A stretch of 64,000 bases of DNA. Source: Apostichopus japonicus (Eukaryota; Echinodermata; Holothuroidea; Aspidochirotida; Stichopodidae). Made by a program: the position numbers and the translations under genes. A model generated the notes under the pieces. It ran no database searches. It was not told the DNA's origin and saw only the letters and a program-made list of their open reading frames with translations. The DNA lies in assembly GCF_037975245.1 (NCBI RefSeq), contig NC_092581.1, positions 11,029,803 through 11,093,802 on the forward strand. The letters run 5' to 3'. This document shows, piece after piece, positions 55,421-64,000 of the stretch (positions are counted from its first letter, which is position 1; each line of letters begins with the position of its first letter).

Positions 55421-55799
55421 TAGTGAGAGAGGAAAATGGAAACGTCAAAAAGGGAGTTGTCAGTGTAAGGGGTAGGGTGAGGCACACGCCCCTTCCGAAA
55501 TCCTCGATCCGTCACTGGCTACCCGGCCATGTGTATATAATAGGGTTCAGCGCTGTAATGATGTCACTGTTCCTCTTTTTTTTTTCCGGTGTCTTGGCGT
55601 TTATCTTCTACTCCCTCCTTTTCTCCTTTTTCTCTCCATCTTCTTTTTCTTTTCCCTTCCTTCCTCTCCTCCTCCTCTTTTTTCCCCTCTTTTTTTCCTT
55701 TTTTCCCCTCTTTTTTCCTTTTTTCTTCTCTTTTTTTTCTCTCCTCTTTTTCTTACCCGGGGGGCGAACGCCCTCAACGCCCCCCTGGATACGCGCCTG
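53853..55799 (+). mobile_element. DNA-transposon-like element, right copy, with target duplication
   Basis: Begins CAGGGGCGTA and ends TACGCGCCTG, imperfect terminal inverted repeats. It is flanked by GTATA on both sides (53,848-53,852 and 55,800-55,804). The left duplicate, empty at this site, has a single gtata. It contains a G20-type homopolymer near 54,538, a TA microsatellite, and a polypyrimidine stretch at 55,570-55,760. No coding sequence was recognised; superfamily undetermined. Confidence 0.75.
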
Positions 55800-56032
55800 G
55801 TATAATTTATCTTCTGATCTGAACAGTTTGTCCCTCTCGCCCAGATACAAAAAAGGCGAAGCAGTAAGTTGGCCTAGAAGACTAGCCTGGAGGTATTAAT
55901 GGTCTTCGTTACACCTGGTGAATGCTAAGTGGTAACATAATGAGTTGCTTTTTACATGAGGGTTCATGTTCACCTATTCGCGTTGCTGTGTTACATCCCA
56001 CTCAGTGTGATCACCAACGACAATGGTATAAC

Positions 56033-56072
56033 CATGGAGCTATAAACAAAATAAACTGTTTATAGCTCCATG
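56033..56072. repeat. Perfect 16-bp inverted repeat (hairpin)
   Basis: CATGGAGCTATAAACA, an 8-base spacer, then TGTTTATAGCTCCATG. It lies in a ~75-bp stretch that the left segmental copy (near 2,452) lacks. Confidence 0.85.
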
Positions 56073-57149
56073 ATATAACCACATAGATTAGTTTGCTACC
56101 GGCTACCAACATTGTACTAGCGGCTGTTATTTCTGGTGGTGCCCTTGATGCCTTGAATGTACTGATTTGGAAAGTGAATGTGACTTTTCACGGGCCTTCG
56201 TGGTATAGTAACACACAGCGCCACGTTTCGTCAGTTGGAAGTGTAAGGAATCACTATTTTCTCGTTGACCAGGGATTAGTTGGGGTCTATTTTGCTGTCT
56301 TAGTATGATCAATTCTTGTAGGTTTTTTTTTTTTTTTTGAGTACCAGACACTGTTGTAGAGATCTTTCAAACTTATTATAAGTGTTTAATTACCAAGTAC
56401 AATGAAAAATGTTAAATATCGTTCTCATTGGAATAAGTGTTACATTATCTGCCACCGGAATATCCATTCAATGTACGTTGGTTTGATGTGAATAAAACAT
56501 ACGCAAACGATGTTATAGAATCACTTTAAAGTGTAAGCTTCTACTATAATTGAGATATATCACGTTCGCTTGAACGGAACCTACATTTAACTAATTTGCA
56601 CTCATGTCTTCAAAATAGATTACAACCTTGTAAAAGTCTGCACAGTAACATTGAACAAAAAGTCTAAACCTCACTTAGAAACTACATTATCTTCAGAGAA
56701 GATGTACATAGAGACCAGCCTGCTTTGTTCATCCCCTCTATAAAAAAGTTTGCAGTTTGTGTGTAGTCTTAAATGTTCATGACAATAGCAACTTCAGCCC
56801 GACTGGTATATACAAAGCATTTGCTAAAATTATATGTAGTAATTAGATGCTAATTATTGACTTTTACTTTGAAAACTAACAGAACTTCTCAAAAAGTTTA
56901 AAGATCCTAGTATAATATCGAAACGAAGATCAAAAATTGTTTCACATTAGACATAATTTTTAATTATGCTTATCGAAATCGCTTATAATTATGCGATCGA
57001 CACTACTTTTCAACTTTATTAATGATCGACACTACTTTTCACCTTTTTCTCGCATCACATGTACCCCTGTTAGTGTAACCGTGTAGCCTTTCCAATGTCG
57101 AAATAAATAAGACGTTGATCCAGAATATGTTACTCAAATTAGGTTTCTT

Positions 57150-57556
57150 AGTATTGATCATCAACAACCACTTCCCGAGGACATCGAAACTGATAAGATA
57201 TTGAACAGAAACACCGTAAACGTCAGTAACAGCCGCATGCCCAACATCGCCAGCATCATCAAACGACACACCAAACGCATATCAACCACCCACATAACAT
57301 ATCAACCACCCACATAAGAAAAGAAAGCTTGCAACTTCCGAAAAAAGGACACTTGCCCCCTAAATGGAAACTGGCAGGCACCAAACATCATCTACAAGGC
57401 AGAAGCCAAGCACATCGATAACTGCAAGACTTAGGCCTACATAAGTCTTACAGGACCTCTTTTCAAGCTCAGATATGACAACCACAAGCAGTCGTTCAAC
57501 CACCAAAAACACCAAAACGCCACGGAACTCTCGAAGCATATATGGCAGCTGAAGCA

Positions 57557-57559
<3 letters not shown>
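57150..57559 (+). pseudogene. Remnant of retroelement RT tail and GIY-YIG-like nuclease
   Basis: Plus strand encodes ILNRNTVNVSNSRMPNIASI, then CPLNGNWQAPNIIYKAEAK, one in-frame stop, then AYISLTG, FKLRYDNHKQSF and NATELSKHIWQLK. This order (CPLNG, YIGLT-like, FK-R-NH, TELSKHIW) is what I know from nuclease domains at the ends of some metazoan reverse-transcriptase ORFs. A TA microsatellite cuts it off. Exact element class not determined. Confidence 0.6.
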
Positions 57560-57640
<81 letters not shown>

Positions 57641-58677
57641 CTTTCTTATATTTTTATTATGTTTGCAGATAATTCCCGTCCATGTTTTTGCAGTGTGATG
57701 TGTCTTTTTTCATGGACTCAGAGAGGGGACTAAATATCAACCCTCATTGAAAACCCATTTATACAGATACCATTGTACTAATCTTGTAGGTTAGTATATC
57801 CATACCAAAACATGCATGTATTATACCAAAAGAAGATTGATATATACGACAAACAAAGATTAAACAAAACTTATATAATATATGGATAATGTAAAAATTT
57901 AATATGGAGCCTGATATTGTAACATCTTAAATGTCTGTCTGCCTGAAAAATATGTCTGCTCCTTATCACATTGATATCGAATTTTGTAAGGGCAACTTTG
58001 TATTGAAAATGATATTGCTATAGGCAACTTTAGAATAATATACTGTAAGTTTATTATACATTATGTGGATTCGGAGAGATCGGAGATCGTCCGACATAGA
58101 ATAAAAATGAAAGTATGGACCGCTTTTCTTTAGCCTTTTAAAATACAGTGCATGTGCAGATTTATTCATTTAAATCGGTTAAATATCATCAACGTCTACA
58201 CTGGAACTCATCGATGGAATCATCATATTATCGTCGTGATCGTAATCTCTCTCTCTATTGAAGAGGAAACAAAGTCGTCTTTATCGTGTAAAAAAAACAT
58301 ATATACCGCTGATCAGTATCATCTCAAGGATGGTCTTAAGCACCAATTTCATCAGATGTCGTTGGTATTGGAGCCCGCCGTCCTCTGAAAGAAAAAAAAT
58401 GGAAATATATATTTTCACTGTAGTTTCCTAAACATGGGTAAAAACATACATGGTTACATAAATAAACCTCAGAATATATTAGTCACTGCAACGCCATTTC
58501 TAGCTTGGTGATTGAATCCGCGGCAGATTTAGTGACCAACATATGGAGCCCTTGTTGATAAGACACTACATAAGAGGTCATGGTAAAGAGCAACTTGAAA
58601 GTACCATTAAAAGAACCATCGAAGATTGTGTTTTAATGTTGTAAAACCACTAAAAAGTCGTAGAGGTTGTGTGTAAG

Positions 58678-58792
58678 TCAACGGAGATATGGATCCACTA
58701 GATGCTGCAAATTACGATTAAGAAACTCAAACGCAAAGCAGGGGTTGGTTTGTTCACGGTGCAGCATCATCCGGTGCAAGTCGTCCATTTGC
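58678..58792 (-). CDS. SLC22-like last exon
   Basis: 115 bp: after the joint R-QMDDLHRMMLHREQ it encodes a short cytoplasmic tail ending LVDPYLR and a TGA stop at 58,678-58,680. A minus-strand AATAAA lies near 58,163, a possible polyadenylation signal about 510 bases downstream. Confidence 0.82.
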
Positions 58793-60150
58793 CTAAAACG
58801 GAATAAATCAAAAAAGCATTTGCAATGAAGAATGATATAGTAGTTAATATGATTTACCTGTACGAAAGAGCTTCTGCCTCATATAAGGTTTCCGGGAGAG
58901 GGGCACCTTTAGTCTCTGGTAGCAATAAGGTAATGGCGGCAGCCACAAGACTGGCAGCGGTAAAAACCGAAACAGGAATAAATGGCCATCGATCAGCTAG
59001 GATGAAAACCAACGGACAGACCATTCCACCAAGCCTTGATGCCATAGAGCAAATACCGATCATTACTCCTCTGAAACACCAACAAAAAATTGTCTTCTTA
59101 GAACTCATTTTCATTTTGTTATTCTTTGTTTTTTGGTCACTCAAGTCAGGACTTATACTATTGTATGAGATGGGCCTCAAACAGTAAAATCTAGCCCTGT
59201 GGGTAACTGTTATATTCGTAAACTGTATAATTATACTGTTAGTTTCATTTCAAAAGGACCCCTGTTGTTAGAAAACATATCATTGGGCCTACTGTTAGGA
59301 GTTTTATCTCAGTGGTTAACGCCGGTGCCTTTCATTCATAAGGTCCCGAGTTTGAGTCACTCCAAGATTAATGTATGTCTTCTAGTTTGCAGAGTTGTTG
59401 ACAATTCATAATCATGGACGTTAAATATGAACCTAAGAGACTAACTTCGGTCAGCTTGCGGCTTTGATAAGCCAATGAGGCTCTTCGCGAGTTCCTGCTT
59501 GCAAGAGGATCTAAAATACATACATATATACATACATACATACTGTTTGACCTTAAACATGTAATGTTGTATTGAATTTTAACATTCAAGAAAACGTATA
59601 TACTGTCCCATAAAGGTGACGATGGTCTCTTACCTCAGAGGGGTTGGGTACAGCTCTGCAGTGAAGATATATATTATTCCAAAGGTTGCAGAGATTGCAG
59701 CTTTTCCTATCATTCCTATGACGAATTTGATGACTCCATCTATAGAGGTAAAAAACATATCTTTCACTGAAGCTTTTGTTTCAATCACATTATTTTGTTA
59801 GTTAGCGACTCGATCTTTACAAACGATAAAGAAACCTTCTAATATCTATGGATTTTTGTAGAAGAAGAGGATGATAAGATGATGGCGTTCTGTAAACGTC
59901 ATTAAATACTTTTAAACATGGCAGCATTTTTAACAAATAATACTGAAAGTTGTAAACTCGTCCTGATGGGTGAAGATGGCACATTTATGTACTGATTAAC
60001 TTATGCTTGATACTTATTTTATTTTTCATCATAGTATAACCGTTATTAACAATATCACAATATAAGGTACACTATATTGTGTTCAGACTTTCGACGTATT
60101 GCATACACCCCATAAATGTGTGATGTGCTTGTTATTGTAAAACTGATATA

Positions 60151-60235
<85 letters not shown>

Positions 60236-62843
60236 TTGTATGTGTGTGTATCTAATTGAAGTAACGGAGATTGACATTATGTGAACGAATATACCAAGAA
60301 GGAGAATTTAACTCACGTGTGAACATCACTAGCAGGCAGGATATACCAACCAGCAAAAGTAAACCAGATAAAGAGAGTTTCCTCCCAATTGCCTCAATAA
60401 GAAAGATAGATGAAGTGTAACCTATGATTTCTACCGCTCCAGAGATTAAGAAACCAAGATAGATGTTGACACCGAGACTTCCAGTAGAAAATATGAGCCC
60501 GTAGTAGAGAAGGCTCTGAACAAACCTGGCAATAGAATCACAATAGTGAAGCGTTAAAGCCACGTTAATCCTTCACTTACTTATGGTTGGTAGCGGTATG
60601 GGACATCCTTACATGAGTATCACATAGGGAAAGTGTTAAACCCACGTTAACACTGAACAAAGTAATGGTTGGTAGCCATATGTGACTTCGTTAAAGCTAC
60701 GTTAATAATTCACTTAGTTATGGTTGGTAGCCATATGGGACATCCTGACAAGAAAAATCACAGAGATGTATGTATGTATGTTTGTATATTAGATCCTCCT
60801 GCAAGCAGGAACTCGCGAAGAAGCCTAATTGGCTTATCAAAGCCGCAAGCTGACCGAAGTCAGTCTCTCACATTCATATTTAACGTCCATGATTATGAAT
60901 TGTTAATTGTCAACAACTCTGTAACTGGACGACACACATTAATCTGGGAGTGACTCGAACCGGGGACCTTATGATTGAAAGGCACAGGTGTTAACCACTG
61001 AGCTAACACTCCACGAAGATGAAGCGTTTAGCTCACGTTTACCCTGAACATAGTTTTAGTTGGTAGTCATTTGGGACATCTTGACAAGAGAATCACAGAG
61101 GCAAATAGCTACATCCACGCATGACGAGAAGTCGTTGAAAATGAGCTGTTTGTAAATCAGAGGCTGAGTCAATACTTTGTCTAGCACATAGACCATCGAG
61201 GTTAGCTCCCTTAGACGTAAGGTAACATTCAATCAAGAAAAACAAGACCTTCATGGCCTCACATTTTATATTTAAGAATATTATATGAATAAATTATTGA
61301 TCAAGAAGTGTTTGACGACATGCTTACTTTGATTTATTCTTGAGAATATTTGCATGAAGATAATAAGATAAGAAGATAATTTTTTACGGAATTATTGTCC
61401 ATTTAGCCTTTGCTAAACAGAAATCAACCGAGACTTCTACACCATCATAGATGTGGTTTTAATAATACCCCGAAGAAATTGTTATCCTAACTGTTTGTGT
61501 GGAGGGAAGCTTTGGAAAGTCTAAAAAGGAACGTGAAATGTGAAAACACATCGATGGAACAGCAGGGTTATACAATATGAATATGGTAGCAAACGGTCCT
61601 TGCGATACACATGATTCATTATAGCTTTGTTTTATTGGCCACACAATAGTAGTAGCCCGACGTGAAGTACTCAACTCATATTTGGACAAACACTGACCAC
61701 CACCCCCCCCCCTCCCCCTCCTCAGCAGTAACACTGAAAGTTCTAAAGGACATATTGAATCCGTCTTCCAAAGACGGTCTATTTAGCCACTACTTACCAG
61801 TTATACAATAAGTTGAATGTTCGCCAACGCATGCTTGATAACCGGAATAACTGAATGAGTGAGGATTCCTTCTCAGATTGTGCATGGGTGTCCTAAAAAG
61901 GAACGCAAAACATCTAAATGTACAGTGACTATATAATACTTTATTGATTGGAGGATTTATTTCCGTGCAAGTCACGTTCCAATATTACTTTTAAACAATA
62001 ACAAACAAATAAAATACGGTAACATATTAACCGTTTGAGGCACACGGTTGGAAAATCCATTTTAATTAATAACTCATTTTTTCCTGAAAGTCTATCAATA
62101 TGACACGGTAGGTATGTGGTCAATGCAAACCGTTCTGGAAATGTTAAAAACTGTGAACCTACCAATTCATGTTCAGTCATCTCTTCTAAAGACTGATCAG
62201 TGAGCTCCACCCCGTTAATGCGAGCTGTTCTTCTGATTATCACCCTAGCCTCTTCATATCTCCCTTTGGATATAAGCCATCTGGGGGATTCCGGAATCAA
62301 ACTGTAAGATACAAACGAATACCAATATGTTCAAGTACACACTTAATTTACAAACCTGAATTGCTTCCTGTGTAATTATGAGCAGGGACAGACATTGAAG
62401 TTATTGTGAAGTGAATTGCCTCTTTTGCAGACTCTCATAACTGTTTTTCATATATATATATATATATATATAAATGAAAATCGTAATGAGTTGGAAAATC
62501 AAGAACAGTGAAAAACTCTCAGCCTCCACCGGGATTCGAACCACGGGCCTTCCGCTTTGTAGGCTATGGACGTTGATTGTATATCCAGAGGTTCGAAACC
62601 GGTAAGGAAGGTCGTAATTCCACTGTAGGCGTTTGTCACCTATATTGAACAATGGTAGTATTTATTGTACTTACGGAAGAAGTACCAGTGTCAGAATGCC
62701 TGGTAAGGTAGTCACTAGCTGTAATATCCTCCACTTGCGGATGAAATAAGCAAGAATTGACAGCAACATTATACCAAATGCGAAGAAGTACTCTATGCAA
62801 ATACACGTAAAGACCCGTTTTGAAGGTCCCACCATTTCCGACA
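58678..62843 (-). CDS. SLC22-type organic ion transporter, exons 4-10 (5' end beyond window)
   Basis: Seven exons with consistent phases: 62,675-62,843; 62,163-62,301; 61,798-61,892; 60,317-60,525; 59,634-59,739; 58,858-59,070; 58,678-58,792. Their sizes and joints resemble vertebrate SLC22 genes (for example a 169-bp fourth exon). Hallmarks are IPESPRWL, DxxGR-like EAIGRKL, TAELYPTPLR, and LPETKGAPLPETLYEAE near the end. The family is 12-pass major facilitator transporters that move organic cations, anions or carnitine across the plasma membrane. Exons 1-3, with the large extracellular loop, are not in the window. Substrate cannot be told from this part. The last two exons also occur at 4,955-5,347. 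Confidence 0.9.
58858..59070 (-). CDS. SLC22-like exon 9
   Basis: 213 bp encoding GVMIGICSMASRLGGMV, TM11-TM12, and LLLPETKGAPLPETLYEAE, the standard end of SLC22 carriers. Nearly identical to the orphan exon at 5,135. Confidence 0.92.
59298..59542 (+). mobile_element. tRNA-derived SINE, copy 2
   Basis: Same family as the 2,778 element: A box TATCTCAGTGG (one change), a degraded B box (GTTTGAGTCACTCC), the same body with GCTTGCGGCTTTGATAAGCC, and an ATACAT tail. Lies in the SLC22 intron between exons 8 and 9. Confidence 0.8.
59634..59739 (-). CDS. SLC22-like exon 8
   Basis: 106 bp encoding GVIKFVIGMIGKAAIS, FGIIYIFTAELYPTPLR, the TM10 region and the ELYPT-x-x-R family motif. Acceptor ACCTCTATAG, donor GAG|GTAAGA. 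Confidence 0.9.
60317..60525 (-). CDS. SLC22-like exon 7
   Basis: 209 bp covering TM7-TM9: LLYYGLIFSTGSLGVNIYL, VEIIGYTSSIFLIEAIGRKL, and LLLLVGISCLLVMF. Donor CACAC|GTGAGT. Confidence 0.9.
60766..61012 (-). mobile_element. tRNA-derived SINE, copy 3
   Basis: Reverse-complement copy of the same SINE, with intact A and B boxes and a (GTAT)n tail at the left end. Lies in the SLC22 intron between exons 6 and 7. Confidence 0.82.
61798..61892 (-). CDS. SLC22-like exon 6
   Basis: 95 bp recognised by frame continuity: loop residues, then LIQLFRLSSMRWRTFNLLYNW, matching the family's LF-x-R-x-T/L-x-W pattern before TM7. Donor TG|GTAAGT joins exon 7 to make W-FVQ. Confidence 0.82.
62163..62301 (-). 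CDS. SLC22-like exon 5
   Basis: 139 bp starting LIPESPRWLISKGRYEEA, the family's cytoplasmic-loop signature. The rest is a charged loop ending EEMTEHEL, phase 0, at a GTAGGT donor. Confidence 0.9.
62449..62605 (-). mobile_element. tRNA-like SINE fragment with TA tail
   Basis: Minus strand has a B box GGTTCGAATCCC and a tRNA-like loop preceding it, followed by ~50 bases and a TA repeat. In an SLC22 intron between exons 4 and 5. No clear A box or target duplication. Confidence 0.35.
62675..62843 (-). CDS. SLC22-like exon 4
   Basis: 169 bp, acceptor TTCACAG, donor CC|GTAAGT. Encodes VSEMVGPSKR followed by two hydrophobic membrane segments (YFFAFGIMLLSILAYF and LVTTLPGILTLVLLP) split by a charged RKWR loop. 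Confidence 0.88.
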
Positions 62844-62944
62844 CTGTGAATAAAATATATACTGCATATGTATATGTAAAAGTATAAAATATAGTCAATT
62901 CACTCTGTAAGCTCATTTAAGTCTCCTATATCTATAGTCACACG

Positions 62945-63282
62945 CAGGGTTATAGCCACGCCGGCCGGCGGCGGCCGGTGGTAACCGCCACTCACGCCTG
63001 CCGGCCGGCATTGGAAGTGAATAAACAGTCCACCGGCCGGCACAAAAAAATAGTAAAATGCTTGTGAAATACAACAAAAGTAACAAATTTATCTTTCCCT
63101 TGCCGTAAAACATGATAATTACGTCACCTTTTTCTGTTATTTACCAATTGTAAATCTGAAAAGTAGCAAAAATCAGCCTTAAGCGGGCCCCTGGACCCCC
63201 GGCCGTGAGATGCGAGAGCTTCGCTCGCTACGCTTCGCAAATTTATTTAACCAGCACTTACAATCTCCTAGCTATAACCCTG
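62945..63282. mobile_element. hAT-type MITE with 8-bp target duplication
   Basis: Perfect 12-bp terminal inverted repeats: CAGGGTTATAGC at the left and GCTATAACCCTG at the right. Flanked by an exact 8-bp duplication GTCACACG (62,937-62,944 and 63,283-63,290). The 338-bp body has a CCGGCCGGC-rich block and no coding sequence. Eight-base target sites and CAGGG-type ends are typical of hAT elements. Lies just upstream of SLC22 exon 4, probably in an intron. Confidence 0.85.
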
Positions 63283-63799
63283 GTCACACGCTAGATTGTC
63301 TCCCAGGTAATTCTAGTGCGGTACTAGAATATGTTTGTTTGTTTTGTAACTCAAAGTTTCTCACGCTGGTTGTAAAGAACAAGTTGACTAATTGTATCTG
63401 ACATAACCTATCTTTAAGCATTCCATCCTCATGTGGCTTTGCTTGTGATTTACTCCTTGGAGCAATGTGTTGATTAAAAAATTATGACTTTAGAGGGAGT
63501 GCGTATTTTCAACCAATGATGAGTTAGGTTATAATATTCCGTCTTAGTATACTCCCTATTAACGATCTAGGGCGGGCTTTGTCGTAATACCCCAAGCTCG
63601 GCAGATCTGATTTGTAATCAGAAGATTCTCTAAATGATTTCAAAATTAAGCAACGATCATTTGATTTTATTGATTCAACATACATTTTGCATCGAAACTT
63701 AACAGTAATTTGGGAAAAGGAAGAGACGTGGTAGAATAATTCAATCATCATAAAATCAACTGAACCTTTTTGTCGTCTAGTTTAGAGTGATCGAATCTG

Positions 63800-63888
63800 T
63801 AATATGTAGGCTCAGCACAGCTTTTCATCGAACCACCAGACAAAGATCTTTAACCCGTACACTCTACCAGACGCTCCCCCACCGCGCC
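63800..63888 (-). mobile_element. Possible tRNA-derived SINE head
   Basis: Minus strand reads TCTGGTAGAGTG (A-box-like) and, about 35 bases on, GTGGTTCGATG (B-box-like). Stem pairing is poor. No tail or target duplication was identified within the window. Confidence 0.3.
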
Positions 63889-64000
63889 CCATGAGGCCAT
63901 GATGTCACAGTGTAGAACAGACACTTGTACTTGTATCACTGTTACTCAACGTACCGTGTTAATGCATCTGTGGTGTATTACACACTTTACACAGTAAAAA

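Larger units (their letters stand above)
53743..59196. repeat. Right copy of the segmental duplication
   Basis: Matches 2,134-5,474. It is interrupted by a ~1.95-kb transposon-like element (53,853-55,799) and a ~75-bp hairpin-bearing insertion (about 56,008-56,085). Identity stops abruptly at about 59,196, after the word tcaaacagtaaaatctagcc. Confidence 0.85.

Noticed and set aside
55354-55899. 181-codon plus-strand open frame rich in Phe/Leu/Ser
   Set aside because: Produced by a TA tract and a polypyrimidine run at the end of a transposon-like element; no domain.

Overview
This is a eukaryotic genomic window: AT-rich, intron-dominated, with consensus GT/AG splice sites and many transposable-element remnants (Penelope-like elements, 5'-truncated non-LTR retrotransposons, tRNA-derived SINEs, a hAT-type MITE, long TA microsatellites). 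The gene content (a CUB/LDLa/EGF trypsin-like protease and an SLC22 transporter) and the repeat types suggest an invertebrate deuterostome such as an echinoderm, hemichordate or cephalochordate. That assignment is an inference from style, not from a diagnostic gene.

The centre of the window (8,785-50,415, minus strand) is one very large modular gene read from about 41 exons. From the N-terminus these encode a signal peptide, an EGF-like domain, 28 LDL-receptor class A (LDLa) domains, 7 CUB domains and a C-terminal trypsin-family protease with an intact catalytic triad. All LDLa and CUB exons are symmetric phase 1-1. They fall into seven modules of the form LDLa-A(n) - CUB - LDLa-B. The last module joins the protease, so the ancestral protein was probably LDLa-CUB-LDLa-protease, and the module was then copied about seven times. 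The predicted product is about 2,200 residues. It should be secreted, with a long adhesive stalk and a trypsin-like head.

The array is still changing. Three almost identical 3,303-bp units lie at 36,687-45,482 (the third is partial). A ~588-bp LDLa unit is repeated at 20-22 kb and 32-34 kb. A ~2.5-3 kb block is copied at a 10 kb offset (16.3-19.3 and 26.9-29.3 kb). A Penelope-like element that landed inside an LDLa exon was copied along with its host segment. Decayed LDLa half-exons and decayed CUB exons lie between the intact ones.

On the right (58,678-62,843, minus) are exons 4-10 of an SLC22-type organic ion transporter; its first exons lie beyond the window. Its last two exons are duplicated at the left edge (4,955-5,347), as part of a ~3.3 kb direct segmental duplication that brackets the protease gene. 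The left copy carries a SINE that the right copy lacks. The right copy carries a hairpin insertion and a longer piece of a GIY-YIG nuclease-bearing retroelement. A ~2 kb DNA-transposon-like element sits near each copy, in opposite orientations. Stretches not listed are introns or intergenic DNA in which I recognise nothing.
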